Part shown: one piece after another, positions 1 to 8,565 of the stretch
Layout: every line of letters starts with the position of its first letter
Position numbering within the stretch: the stretch's first letter is position 1
Source of the DNA: JACRIM01 sp038042195
GTDB lineage: Bacteria > Planctomycetota > Phycisphaerae > UBA1845 > UTPLA1
Direction of reading: 5' to 3'
Length of the DNA: 64,000 nucleotides
Assembly: GCA_038042195.1 (NCBI GenBank)
Contig: JBBTET010000020.1
Coordinates: forward strand, 50,650-114,649
Made by a program: the position numbers and the translations under genes
Notes under the pieces: model-generated
What the model was told of the DNA's origin: nothing
Database searches by the model: none
Seen by the model: the letters and a program-made list of their open reading frames with translations, nothing else

Positions 1-118
1 TGAGGGCGTCGAGCACGGTGTCCGAAATCTGGTCGGCCACTTTGTCCGGGTGACCCATGCTGACGGATTCAGAGGTGAAGAGATGCCGACCACGTTTCAA
101 CTTGCCATTGGCGCTCAC
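1..118 (-). CDS. metK: S-adenosylmethionine synthetase, N-terminal part
   Basis: MetK makes S-adenosylmethionine from methionine and ATP in the cytoplasm. Only the first 39 codons lie in the window; the gene runs off the left edge. The reverse strand reads LFTSESVSMGHPDKVADQIS from about residue 12, the signature start of MetK (family form LFTSESVTEGHPDKVADQIS, with the ATP-site His in GHPDK). The start is taken as GTG at 118 because AAAGGAG sits six bases upstream on the reverse strand (plus-strand positions 126-132) and the reading begins just before the conserved block. The gene is divergent from the LptE-like gene. Identity is secure from the motif; the rest cannot be checked here. Confidence 0.93.
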   Translation of the reverse strand, partial: MSANGKLKRGRHLFTSESVSMGHPDKVADQISDTVLDAL

Positions 119-240
119 GAAGGACTCCTTTGGAGTAGGGTCTCGGGCATTCAAAATGCCGGTATGTGCGAATCATCCACCCGCCGGGAATGGCGTTTTC
201 CAACCTCTGGAATGCGGATTTGACGAACACGGCATGGTAG
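119..240 (-). promoter_or_regulatory. Structured 5' leader of metK
   Basis: The reverse strand carries a weak promoter candidate, TTGCAG-N17-TACCAT, within about 229-257, and then a leader of roughly 100 bases before the metK GTG. Two hairpins are visible in the leader. One has six-base arms GGCATT/AATGCC at 147-161. The other, ACTCC-AAA-GGAGT at 125-137, contains the Shine-Dalgarno AAAGGAG. Occlusion of the ribosome site in front of metK would suit control by SAM, but I do not recognise the consensus of any named SAM riboswitch class. The structure is seen; the regulation is inference. Confidence 0.35.
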
Positions 241-299
241 GGGTTGGCTGAGCTTGCTGCAAGGTAGCTGGGGGGGCGGGTTTGCAAGCGAGTGGCGGA

Positions 300-327
300 T
301 TGCGACGCCACCCTGGGGGGCTATAAT
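300..327 (+). promoter_or_regulatory. Sigma-70-type promoter of the LptE-like gene
   Basis: TTGCGA (300-305), a 16-base spacer and a perfect TATAAT (322-327). The start point would lie near 334, which excludes the upstream in-frame start at 292 and supports ATG 352. Confidence 0.6.
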
Positions 328-351
328 CGCTGCGACGGGCGAGATTCACGC

Positions 352-873
352 ATGAACAGACTTGGTAAGACCTGCGTAACGATCCTGATCTGCTTCATCG
401 TGGGCTGCGGCTATTCCGCGGATCGGACGGCCGTCGCGCGAAAGACGAATTCACGAAATGACCGCATCCGCACGGTGGCCGTGGATGTCTTCGAGTCGAA
501 GGAGTTCCGCCGTGGCCTGGAGCTGCAACTAACCGAGGCGCTGGCCAAGCGTCTTGAAGGAGAGACTCCGTACAAGTTGACTGACAAAAAGCGCGCCGAC
601 ACATTGCTGACCGGCGAGATCAAGGAAGTGCGTCAATCGACTATCGGACGTGATTTCAAGGCGGTGCGCCCGCGAGAGACGTCGGCAACCGTGCTGGTCA
701 GTTTCCAATGGAAGGACTTGCGCACCGGGGAGATTCTGGTGGATCGACCCAATTTCGTGCAGACTGTGGATTACATTCGCCCGCTGGGAGAGGACTTTTA
801 TCATGCCAGCCAACGGGCCATGGATCGGCTGGCAGAGCGGATTCTCGAGGAGATGGAGTCCGAGAATTGGTGA
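352..873 (+). CDS. LptE-like outer-membrane lipoprotein
   Basis: A 173-residue protein with a lipoprotein signal: basic N-terminus, hydrophobic stretch CVTILICFIVG and lipobox IVGC at about residue 20. The mature part begins CGYS and continues with a strand/helix pattern (RIRTVAVDVFE then a helix RRGLELQLTEALAKRLE, then ADTLLTGEIKEVRQ), as in LptE family proteins that partner LptD in placing lipopolysaccharide in the outer membrane. Length suits the family (about 170-190). The start at ATG 352 is chosen because a TATAAT box lies at 322-327, inside the longer open frame. It sits alone between metK (divergent) and ftsH (124 bases downstream). LptE proteins diverge strongly, so the family call rests on layout as much as on sequence. 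Confidence 0.65.
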   Translation: MNRLGKTCVTILICFIVGCGYSADRTAVARKTNSRNDRIRTVAVDVFESKEFRRGLELQLTEALAKRLEGETPYKLTDKKRADTLLTGEIKEVRQSTIGRDFKAVRPRETSATVLVSFQWKDLRTGEILVDRPNFVQTVDYIRPLGEDFYHASQRAMDRLAERILEEMESENW

Positions 874-997
874 TGACGGGGCGGCATCTATAATCCGATG
901 AATGATCGGGCGATCGCAGGCCCTTTTCAGCGATGGTGTTTAGCTTGCCTATTCCTGCGCGGCAACGATTTGAACGCAGGGCTTACGAAGGACTGAC

Positions 998-3061
998 ATG
1001 GTAGACCAAGGATTCGAGCCTGAAGATCAACAGCCCGACCGGCCGCGCAAGCCGGGTCCGCGTGGACCGACACCTCCGCCCAAGATGAAAATGTCGCGCG
1101 GCGTTATGAGTTGGGTCGGGTTTGTTCTCATCGCCCTCATGATCGCGCTCGTCGTGTCGCAGGGCTATCAACCCGCCGAGCCGATGTCCATCGACAGCTT
1201 CTGGAAGAATCTCGCGGCCGATCAATTCGCCGAGGTCGTGATCCTCGATGACAGCATTGCCGGGAAATATCGTGAAACGGCACAGGGCCGGCCGCACGGT
1301 CCGAAGGCAACCAACACGTTCAAGGTCTCCTATCGCGCCGACCGCGTGACCGAGCTTGAAGAAAAGATTCGCAAGTCGTCCCCCTCCACAAAAGTAACCT
1401 ACGAGCAGAGCAGCGCACCCTACGTCAACATGCTGCTCTCGATCATCCCGTGGATTCTGATATTCGGATTCATTTGGTTCTTCGTCTTTCGGCAACTTCG
1501 ATCATCGGCGGGCGGGGCCGGGATGCTGGGCAACTTCGGTCGCAGCCGGCATCGCGTCAGCAACAAGGAATTGGTCAGCATCACCTTCAAGGACGTGGCC
1601 GGTATTGAAGAGGCGAAGGAAGAAGTCACTGAGATTATTGAGTTCCTGAAGAACCCAAAGAAGTTCCAGCGACTCGGCGGTCGTGTCCCGCGTGGTGTGC
1701 TCCTGGTCGGCGAGCCGGGTTGCGGTAAGACGCTGCTGGCCAAGGCGATTGCCGGCGAGGCCGACGTGCCTTTCTTCTCGATCAGCGGCGCCGACTTCGT
1801 TGAGATGTTTGTCGGTGTTGGTGCTTCGCGCGTGCGCGACCTGTTCAAGAGCGCCAAAGAGAACTCGCCCTGCATCATTTTCCTTGACGAAATCGACGCC
1901 GTCGGCCGGAAGCGCGGCGCGGCCTACAACGGCGGCGGTCACGATGAACGCGAGCAGACGCTCAACGCCATCCTCGTCGAGATGGATGGCTTCGACACGT
2001 CGGACCAGGTCATCGTCATCGCCGCGACCAATCGCGACGACATCCTCGACCCCGCTCTCACGCGACCAGGTCGATTCGACCGTCGCGTGTTTGTACCGCT
2101 GCCGGACGTCAAGGGTCGATTGGAAATCCTGAAAGTCCATGCCCGCAAGATCAAGCTCTCACCCAATGTTGACTTGATGCGTGTGGCCCGCGCCACGCCG
2201 ATGTTCAGCGGTGCCGAGTTGGCCGCCGTCATCAACGAGGCCGCCATCCTCGCCACCATGCAAAACAAGGACATGGTCGAGTTGGAGGACTTGGAGGAAG
2301 GCCGAGACAAAGTACGCTATGGCCGATCCAACAAGAGCCGTCAGATCGAGGAGCGCGAGCGCATCAACACGGCCTATCACGAGGCCGGCCACGCGGTGTT
2401 GCAGATGATGCTCCAGCCTGATTGTGATCCGTTGCACAAAGTGACCATCATTCCACGCGGCCGTGCCATGGGCGCGACGATGTCGTTGCCCGATACGGAC
2501 CGCTATGGCTTCGGCTCCAAATGGCTCTTTGCCACGATGCGCGTCCTCTGCGGAGGTCGCATCGCGGAGATGCGCCCCAGCGGTGAGATCAGCAGCGGCG
2601 CGGCGATGGACATCGAGCAAATGACGCGCATGGCCCGCACGATGGTCGTCGAATGGGGCATGAGCGATAAGCTGGGCTTCGTGCGATATTCGCCCGAGAG
2701 CAATCGCGAGTCCTTCTTTCCGGAAAAGACCTATTCCGATGAGACGGCCAAGATCATCGACGACGAAATCAAACGCTTTGCCGACGAGGCCTATCGCGAT
2801 GCCGAGCGAATGTTGAGTGAGAGCTGGCCGAAGATTCAGGCCGTGGCCGAGGCGCTCTTGAAGCACGAAACGCTGGACGGCGATGAAGTGCGTCGACTGT
2901 GCCTGGGCGAAACGCTGGACAAGCCGAGCCTGTCGGGCCTGCTCGCAGATGAGGGCGTGCCGGCGAAGCCGCCGGTGGCGCGGCCGGTGTCACCGCGACC
3001 CAACACGGATTTGCCTGGTGGCCTGTCGGGCGGATCGATGCCACAGCCGGGCATTGGCTAA
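998..3061 (+). CDS. ftsH: ATP-dependent zinc metalloprotease FtsH
   Basis: A 687-residue membrane-anchored AAA+ protease that degrades misfolded and regulatory membrane and cytoplasmic proteins. Two N-terminal membrane segments (about 36-55 and 145-165) flank a periplasmic domain. The AAA domain has Walker A at 238-245, reading GEPGCGKT instead of the usual GPPGTGKT, Walker B with D297-E298, and the arginine-finger region RPGRFDRRV. The protease has the zinc motif HEAGH (H461, E462, H465), with the third ligand probably the Asp in GAAMDIEQ. The C-terminus is Pro/Gly-rich and disordered. GAAGGA precedes ATG 998. It is followed after 18 bases by a GNAT gene and may be cotranscribed. The altered P-loop keeps the GxxxxGKT core and should bind ATP. 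Confidence 0.97.
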   Translation: MVDQGFEPEDQQPDRPRKPGPRGPTPPPKMKMSRGVMSWVGFVLIALMIALVVSQGYQPAEPMSIDSFWKNLAADQFAEVVILDDSIAGKYRETAQGRPHGPKATNTFKVSYRADRVTELEEKIRKSSPSTKVTYEQSSAPYVNMLLSIIPWILIFGFIWFFVFRQLRSSAGGAGMLGNFGRSRHRVSNKELVSITFKDVAGIEEAKEEVTEIIEFLKNPKKFQRLGGRVPRGVLLVGEPGCGKTLLAKAIAGEADVPFFSISGADFVEMFVGVGASRVRDLFKSAKENSPCIIFLDEIDAVGRKRGAAYNGGGHDEREQTLNAILVEMDGFDTSDQVIVIAATNRDDILDPALTRPGRFDRRVFVPLPDVKGRLEILKVHARKIKLSPNVDLMRVARATPMFSGAELAAVINEAAILATMQNKDMVELEDLEEGRDKVRYGRSNKSRQIEERERINTAYHEAGHAVLQMMLQPDCDPLHKVTIIPRGRAMGATMSLPDTDRYGFGSKWLFATMRVLCGGRIAEMRPSGEISSGAAMDIEQMTRMARTMVVEWGMSDKLGFVRYSPESNRESFFPEKTYSDETAKIIDDEIKRFADEAYRDAERMLSESWPKIQAVAEALLKHETLDGDEVRRLCLGETLDKPSLSGLLADEGVPAKPPVARPVSPRPNTDLPGGLSGGSMPQPGIG

Positions 3062-3079
3062 GGGCAACGGGACGGATCT

Positions 3080-3532
3080 ATGGCCAATGCGGAAGTCGTA
3101 GTTGTCGGTCCCGGCGAATTGCCGCTGATCACTGAGCTGTACAACGAGATGTTCCGCCCGGCACGGGACGTGGAGTTCTTCCGCCGTCGATTCATGGGCC
3201 GGTACAACGCACTGTTGTTGGTGGCGAATATCGACAAGCGGCCCGTCGGGTTTGCGATGGGTTTCGAGTTGAAGCCGTCGGTGTTCTTCGCCTGGCTCAC
3301 CGGCATTCACCCCGAATTTCGCCGAATCGGAATCGGCTCTCAATTGCACGAGGCCCAGGCGCAATGGGCCATCGAACACGGCTATCAATACCTTCGCATG
3401 GAATGCCACAACGGCCACCGCGCCATCCTGCACATGGCGATTCAGACGGGCTTCAACATTGTCGGCGTGCGCTGGGATCCGGACCGGTCGGAGAATCTGA
3501 TTATCTTTGAGAAGGCGCTGGTGGCGGATTAG
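3080..3532 (+). CDS. GNAT-family N-acetyltransferase
   Basis: A 150-residue single-domain acetyltransferase. Motif A is clear in the middle: a beta strand WLTGIHPEFR followed by the acetyl-CoA pyrophosphate loop RRIGIGSQL (R-x-x-G-x-G type), then the helix HEAQAQWAIEHG and the strand YLRMECH, with the terminal G(F)xxVGVRWD part. GNAT enzymes move acetyl from acetyl-CoA to an amine; the substrate cannot be told from sequence. It starts 18 bases after ftsH, suggesting one transcript. Confidence 0.88.
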   Translation: MANAEVVVVGPGELPLITELYNEMFRPARDVEFFRRRFMGRYNALLLVANIDKRPVGFAMGFELKPSVFFAWLTGIHPEFRRIGIGSQLHEAQAQWAIEHGYQYLRMECHNGHRAILHMAIQTGFNIVGVRWDPDRSENLIIFEKALVAD

Positions 3533-3576
3533 TAGAGCCTGAGACGCGCCGCCTGTTATCATGTCCGCGTAATCAC

Positions 3577-4812
3577 ATGCGGACTCTCATTTCCAACGTT
3601 GGTCAACTCATTGCTGTGCCCTGCGGTCCCGTGCGCGGGCGAAGCATGCGCGGCGTGCCGATCATTGATCGCGCGGCGCTCGTCATCGACGACGGCAAGA
3701 TCGCGTGGTTCGGCAATGAAGCCGACGCGCCGGTGGGTCCGTTCGATCAGGCGATCGACGCGGCTGGTGGATGCGTCACGCCGGGGTTGGTGGATTGTCA
3801 CACACACGTCGTGTTCGCCGCGGATCGCGCCGGTGAGTTTGTTCAGCGGATCGGGGGAGCGAGTTACGTCGAGATCATGCAGGCCGGCGGCGGGATTCGC
3901 AGTTCGATGCGCACATTGCGCGCGGCGACCGAGAACGACCTGGTCACTCTATCGCTGCCGCGCCTGCGCCGAATGATCGCAGGCGGCGCGACGACCATCG
4001 AAATCAAGAGCGGCTACGGTCTTACGCCTGCTGACGAACTCAAGACCCTCCGCGCGATTCGCACACTGTCGGAAACGCTGCCGGTTGAGCTGGCGTCGAC
4101 GTTTCTCGGCGCCCACACCGTGCCCCCGGAGTTCGACGGTCGACCGGATGACTACCTAGCGGCCATCACCGACGTCGATCTGCTCTCCACGATTCGGGAC
4201 GAGCGGCTCGCCGAGTTCGCTGATGTCTTTTGCGAGCGTGGGGCATTCACTATTGAACAATCACGACGCTTCCTCACGGCCTGCAAGTCCTTCGGTCTGA
4301 CGCCCAAAGTCCACGCCGAGCAAATCACGCGAAGCGGTGCGACCAAGCTGGCCGTCGAGGTCGGCGCCGCGTCGGCGGACCATTTGGAATTCATCAACGA
4401 TGAGGACATCGCGGCGCTCAAGGCCTCCGAGACCATCCCCGTCCTGCTCCCCGGCTGCAACTTCTTCATCGGCGGCGACCCCGCCCCCGCGCGGAAGATG
4501 ATCGACGCCGACCTGCCCGTGGCCCTGGCGACGGATTGCAACCCCGGCTCCTGCATGATCGAATCGCTCGGCCTCATCATGAGCATCGCGGCCACCCTGC
4601 TCAAGATGACACCGCTCGAATCGCTCGTCGCCTGCACGGCCAACGCAGCCGCCGCTCTTCGCCGTGAGAATCGCATCGGAGCGATCGCCGTCGGCCACGA
4701 CGCCGACCTGCTCATCCTCGACATCCCGCGAATCGAGTTGTGGCCGTATCGGGTTGGCGTGAATCCGGTGCGGACCGTCATCAAGTGCGGTAAGGTGATC
4801 GAAATAGCGTGA
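3577..4812 (+). CDS. hutI: Imidazolonepropionase
   Basis: A 411-residue amidohydrolase that opens 4-imidazolone-5-propanoate to N-formimino-L-glutamate, the third step of histidine degradation. The metal motif HTH (H75, H77) stands in PGLVDCHTHVVFA, followed by the HutI-typical SYVEIMQAGGGI block, the strand TIEIKSGYGL, the His in KVHAEQ, and the late ATDCNPGS metal-site segment. Length matches HutI (about 400-420). It is followed 73 bases later by ftcD, which uses its product, so the two form a pathway pair; hutH and hutU are not in the window. There is no clear Shine-Dalgarno before ATG 3577, and a possible -10 TATCAT lies only about 15 bases upstream, so the leader may be very short. Confidence 0.96.
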   Translation: MRTLISNVGQLIAVPCGPVRGRSMRGVPIIDRAALVIDDGKIAWFGNEADAPVGPFDQAIDAAGGCVTPGLVDCHTHVVFAADRAGEFVQRIGGASYVEIMQAGGGIRSSMRTLRAATENDLVTLSLPRLRRMIAGGATTIEIKSGYGLTPADELKTLRAIRTLSETLPVELASTFLGAHTVPPEFDGRPDDYLAAITDVDLLSTIRDERLAEFADVFCERGAFTIEQSRRFLTACKSFGLTPKVHAEQITRSGATKLAVEVGAASADHLEFINDEDIAALKASETIPVLLPGCNFFIGGDPAPARKMIDADLPVALATDCNPGSCMIESLGLIMSIAATLLKMTPLESLVACTANAAAALRRENRIGAIAVGHDADLLILDIPRIELWPYRVGVNPVRTVIKCGKVIEIA

Positions 4813-4885
4813 CCATCGTGTAAGCTGTGGTCCCACGTTTGCGTCGCATCGCCCCTCTTCGTAACGTATCCACCGGAGGAAAGAT

Positions 4886-6376
4886 ATGGCTCGTATCGTC
4901 GAATGTGTACCGAATTTCAGTGAGGGGCGGCGTCCCGAGGTCGTGGACAAGATCGTCGCCGAGATCACAGCCGTGCCGGGGGCGACGCTGCTCAGCCAAG
5001 AGCTGGATGCCGACCACAACCGCGCGGTGATTACGTTCATCGGCTCGCCCGATGCCTGCGCCAAGGCGGCCGTCGCGGCGTGCGTGAAGGCGAGCGAGTT
5101 GATCGACCTGAACAATCATGCCGGCGAGCATCCGCGCATGGGGGCGATGGATGTGGTGCCGTTCGTGCCGATCTCTGGCGTGACGATGGAGGAGTGCGTC
5201 GCGCTGGCCAAGCGCGTGGCACAGGAGATCAGCGAAAAGCTGTCGATCCCCACCTTCCTCTATGAATACGCCGCGACGGATCCGGCCCGCCAGAATCTCG
5301 CGAAGATTCGCGGCAAGGGCTTCGAGGAGATGCGCGACATCATCGGCAAGTCGACTGAGAAGTCGCCCGACTTCGGCCCCAAGCAGGTCCACCGCACGGC
5401 CGGCGCGACGGCGGTTGGGGCGCGGGACTTTCTTATTGCCTACAACATCTATCTCAACACCAACGACATCGAGATTGCCAAAACCATCGCCAAGGGCATT
5501 CGTGCCTCATCGGGCGGCTTTGCCTTCGTGAAGGCGGCGGGCTTCGAGATCAAGGATCGCGGATGCGTGCAGGTTTCGATGAATCTCACCAGCCCGGCCA
5601 AGACGCCGATGTTCCGCGTGTTTGAGACGGTCAAGCGCGAGGCAGCGCGATACGGCGTGAACGTCACCAGCAGCGAAGTCGTCGGCATGGCCCCGCTGTT
5701 TGCCGTCAGCGACGCTGCGGAATACTTCCTGCAGATCGAGCGATGGAAGCCGGGCCAGATCATCGAGACGGCGTTGCTAGGCCAGGAGACGATGGCGGAT
5801 TTTCTGGAAAGCCTGGCTTCGCGCGAACCGACACCCGGCGGCGGCAGCGCCAGTGCCTTTGCGGGGGCACTCGGCGCGGCGCTTTGCGCGATGGTGGGTC
5901 GGCTCAATGACAAGAAGTCCGGCGAGCATGGGCCGTTGCACAATGCGATTGCCCCCGCCGACGCGCTGATGGGGCGACTCAACGCGTTGGTGCGGGAGGA
6001 TGCCGAGAGCTTCAACGCCGTCGTGGCCAGTTGGAAGCTGCCCGACACCGATCCGACCAAAGACGCAGCCAAACAGGCGGCGCAACTCAAGGCGACACTC
6101 ACGCCGTTGGAGACAATGGAAAAATCGCTCGACGTGATGAAGATGGCGGTCGTCGGCCTGGAGAAGAGCAAGAAAAGCTGCCTCTCGGACGCCGGCGTCG
6201 CGGCCTTCCTGGCCCACGCCTGTCTCGAAGGCGCGCGGTTGAACGTGCTCATCAACTTGCCTGAGATTAAGGACGAGAAGAAACGTGCGGAGATCAAGTC
6301 AAAGGCCGACGCCCTGCGCGATGAGGCGAAGAAGATTCGAGCGACGGTGGATAAGACGCTGGAGGCGAATTATTAG
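4886..6376 (+). CDS. ftcD: Fused glutamate formimidoyltransferase / formimidoyl-THF cyclodeaminase
   Basis: A 496-residue bifunctional enzyme. Residues 1 to about 300 are the formiminotransferase (start ARIVECVPNFSEGR, then LDADHNRAV and the GEHPRMGAMDVVPF block), which passes the formimino group from formiminoglutamate to tetrahydrofolate, releasing glutamate. Residues from about 305 are the helical cyclodeaminase (FLESLASREPTPGGGSASA), which releases ammonia and gives methenyl-THF. The order and size resemble animal FTCD; many bacteria keep the two as separate proteins. A strong GGAGGA lies at 4875-4880 before ATG 4886. It completes the route begun by hutI. The stop codon abuts a REP element at 6377. 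Confidence 0.95.
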   Translation: MARIVECVPNFSEGRRPEVVDKIVAEITAVPGATLLSQELDADHNRAVITFIGSPDACAKAAVAACVKASELIDLNNHAGEHPRMGAMDVVPFVPISGVTMEECVALAKRVAQEISEKLSIPTFLYEYAATDPARQNLAKIRGKGFEEMRDIIGKSTEKSPDFGPKQVHRTAGATAVGARDFLIAYNIYLNTNDIEIAKTIAKGIRASSGGFAFVKAAGFEIKDRGCVQVSMNLTSPAKTPMFRVFETVKREAARYGVNVTSSEVVGMAPLFAVSDAAEYFLQIERWKPGQIIETALLGQETMADFLESLASREPTPGGGSASAFAGALGAALCAMVGRLNDKKSGEHGPLHNAIAPADALMGRLNALVREDAESFNAVVASWKLPDTDPTKDAAKQAAQLKATLTPLETMEKSLDVMKMAVVGLEKSKKSCLSDAGVAAFLAHACLEGARLNVLINLPEIKDEKKRAEIKSKADALRDEAKKIRATVDKTLEANY

Positions 6377-6408
6377 GGGTGGCATGGGTCAACTCTGTTG
6401 ACCCGTGG
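6377..6408 (+). repeat. Left REP element of the RAYT unit
   Basis: GGGTGGCAT followed by a hairpin GGGTCAAC-TCT-GTTGACCC (6386-6404) and GTGG. It begins at the base after the ftcD stop. The same 32-base element occurs in reverse orientation at 7030-7061, with two differences in the loop region. Confidence 0.85.
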
Positions 6409-6430
6409 AGAATGGAAGCAACCGTGCATC

Positions 6431-6994
6431 ATGTGGAAACCTGATGGAACCGTCACCAAGCTCCGCAGAGCATTTAACGATACTGGTCATGCACATGAGT
6501 TGACGTTCTGCTGTTACCAACGGTTACCTTTACTGAGCAAGGACCGTACCAGAGAGTGGTTCATTGAAGCCCTCGAATTCGCTCGCTCACGTTGGACGTT
6601 TGAGTTGTGGGCCTACGTCATCATGCCTGAGCATGTTCATGTACTGCTCTATCCTACATCAACACATTACGACATCTCATTGATTCTCAAGTCGATCAAA
6701 CTCTCTGTTTCGCGAAAAGCCATGCATTACCTGAAAAAGAATGCGCCGCATTGGTTGGACAAGCTCAAAGTGGTTTGGCCAGATGGACGAATCGAGCACC
6801 GTTTTTGGCAGCAAGGCGGCGGGTACGATCGGAACATCTACAGCGAGAAGGTCGCATGGGCAAGCATCAACTACATTCACGAGAATCCGGTTCGGCGTGG
6901 ATTGGTGGACTCGAAAACGGATTGGCGATGGTCTAGCGCGCGGTGGTATGAAGGGCTGGATAATGTTGTATTGGCGATGGATGGCGCGCCTTGA
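6431..6994 (+). CDS. REP-associated tyrosine transposase (RAYT, IS200/Y1 family)
   Basis: A 187-residue single-domain Y1 transposase of the REP-associated class. It shows the HUH motif in IMPEHVHVLLYP, the upstream strand FELWAYV, and the downstream RAYT blocks (FWQQGGGYDRNIYS, the helix INYIHENPVRRGLV, WRWSSARWYEG). RAYTs cut and join single-stranded REP DNA. ATG 6431 is preferred over TTG 6398, which lies inside the left REP hairpin. The gene is flanked by two inverted REP hairpins and is visibly less GC-rich than its neighbours, which suggests acquisition. It sits exactly between the ftcD stop and the rarA stop. Confidence 0.93.
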   Translation: MWKPDGTVTKLRRAFNDTGHAHELTFCCYQRLPLLSKDRTREWFIEALEFARSRWTFELWAYVIMPEHVHVLLYPTSTHYDISLILKSIKLSVSRKAMHYLKKNAPHWLDKLKVVWPDGRIEHRFWQQGGGYDRNIYSEKVAWASINYIHENPVRRGLVDSKTDWRWSSARWYEGLDNVVLAMDGAP

Positions 6995-7029
6995 ATGCGA
7001 TGTGAATTCGGGTGGTTTGTGCGCTGTCG

Positions 7030-7061
7030 CCACGGGTCAACGGAGTTGACCCATGCCACCC
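7030..7061 (-). repeat. Right REP element of the RAYT unit
   Basis: Inverted copy of the left element: CCAC, hairpin GGGTCAAC-GGA-GTTGACCC (7034-7052), ATGCCACCC. It ends at the base next to the rarA stop codon (7062-7064), so it may also serve as a terminator-like 3' structure for rarA. Confidence 0.85.
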
Positions 7062-8393
7062 TTATGGCTTGACTTCTCTCAGCTTCTTAAACCTCTCCAA
7101 ATACTCCCCCATCGCCTTCTCATGCCCACGATCCGTCGGCATGTAGTACGCCTTATCCACGCCGAGATAATCCTGACCGACCATGCCGTCTTCGAAGTCG
7201 TGGGTGTATTGGTATCCCTCGCCGCTGCCGAGCCGCTGCGAGCCTTTGTAATGCGTGTCCTTCAGGTGGCGTGGCACCGGGATCGTGCGCCCCTTCTTCA
7301 CGTCGCTGGCCGCGCCCCAGATGGCGACGGCACTGGCGTTGCTCTTCGGAGCGCAGGCGATGTAGATCGCGGCCTGGGCCAACGGTAACTGGCACTCGGG
7401 CATGCCGATGAACATGGTGATCTGCGCCGCCGCGTTGGCGAGGATCAGGGCCTGCGGGTCGGCGTTGCCCACGTCCTCGGCCGCGCAGATGGCGACTCGT
7501 CGGGCGATGAACCGCGGATCTTCGCCGGCCTCCAACATGCGGGCCAGCCAATACACGACGGCGTCGGGGTCGCCGCCGCGCATCGACTTGATGAACGCGC
7601 TGGCCGCGTCGTAGTGTTGATCGCCGGTGCCGTCATAGACGATGGCTTTGCGTTGGATGGAATCCTGGGCTACATCGAGGGTGATGTTGACCGGCTGGTT
7701 TGTATTCGTTGCACCGGCGTTCGATAGCACCGCCACTTCCACGGCGGTCAACGCCCGCCGTGCATCGCCGTCGCTGGTCGTCGCAAGAAACGCGGCCGCC
7801 TCATCAGTGATCGTTGCACGATGCTTGCCAAGCCCGCGCTCCTCATCCACGAGCGCGCGTCGGATGAGCGCCTGGATGTCTTCCTCGGTCAACGGCTCAA
7901 ACTGGAATATCTGGCTCCGCGAGACGAGCGGTGCGTTGACGCTGAAGAATGGGTTCTCCGTCGTCGCGCCGACGAGGATCACGATGCCGTCTTCCACGTC
8001 GCCCAGCAATACGTCCTGCTGTGCCCGGTTGAAGCGATGAATCTCGTCGAGAAAGAGCACGGTGCGTCGACCGTCGTCGCCGAGCCGATCCTTCGCACGA
8101 GCCAGGATGTCGCGCACCTCTTTGACGCCGATCGTCGCCGCGTTGACCGACTCGAACGCGGCCTTCGTGTAGCCCGCGATGATCTGGGCCAGCGTCGTCT
8201 TGCCGGTGCCGGGCGGGCCGTAGAAGATGGCGCTGGTCAGCCGGTCGGCCTCCAGCAGACGACGAAGCAGCTTGCCGGGGCCAAGGAAGTGGTGTTGACC
8301 GCAGAACTCGTCGAGTGTCCGCGGGCGCATCCGTACCGCCAACGGTTGCACATGTTCCATGGCCTTGCGGCGATTCTCGGCGAAGAGGTCCAT
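7062..8393 (-). CDS. rarA: Replication-associated recombination protein A (MgsA/RarA AAA+ ATPase)
   Basis: A 443-residue clamp-loader-like ATPase that acts at stalled replication forks. It opens with the family start MRPRTLDEFCGQHHFLGPG. Walker A is GPPGTGKT at 59-66, Walker B has D116-E117 in LFLDEIHRFN, and sensor 1 is in the ATTENPFF block. The C-terminal half has the MgsA tetramerisation helices (SAFIKSMRGGDPDAVVYWLARML, shown here as family pattern). Length is typical of RarA. ATG 8393 is divergent from the next gene; the 172-base space at 8394-8565 should hold promoters for both. Confidence 0.96.
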   Translation of the reverse strand: MDLFAENRRKAMEHVQPLAVRMRPRTLDEFCGQHHFLGPGKLLRRLLEADRLTSAIFYGPPGTGKTTLAQIIAGYTKAAFESVNAATIGVKEVRDILARAKDRLGDDGRRTVLFLDEIHRFNRAQQDVLLGDVEDGIVILVGATTENPFFSVNAPLVSRSQIFQFEPLTEEDIQALIRRALVDEERGLGKHRATITDEAAAFLATTSDGDARRALTAVEVAVLSNAGATNTNQPVNITLDVAQDSIQRKAIVYDGTGDQHYDAASAFIKSMRGGDPDAVVYWLARMLEAGEDPRFIARRVAICAAEDVGNADPQALILANAAAQITMFIGMPECQLPLAQAAIYIACAPKSNASAVAIWGAASDVKKGRTIPVPRHLKDTHYKGSQRLGSGEGYQYTHDFEDGMVGQDYLGVDKAYYMPTDRGHEKAMGEYLERFKKLREVKP

Positions 8394-8565
8394 TGCGGCC
8401 TAGCGCAACCCAAACGTGGGGAAAAGTCAAAACGAGTCGCAGCGGTCCGATGGTGGTTACAAAGTTTGGCTCGAAGTGTAATGGCCGTGGAGCGGTTTGC
8501 TCCGTATGCTCCCCGGTGAGCATCATCCCCGTTGCAAACGGTTGAGAGTTGGAAAGGATCGTCTA

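Noticed and set aside
6398..6430. TTG start extending the transposase N-terminus
   Set aside because: The TTG is inside the left REP hairpin; ATG 6431 gives the usual RAYT length.
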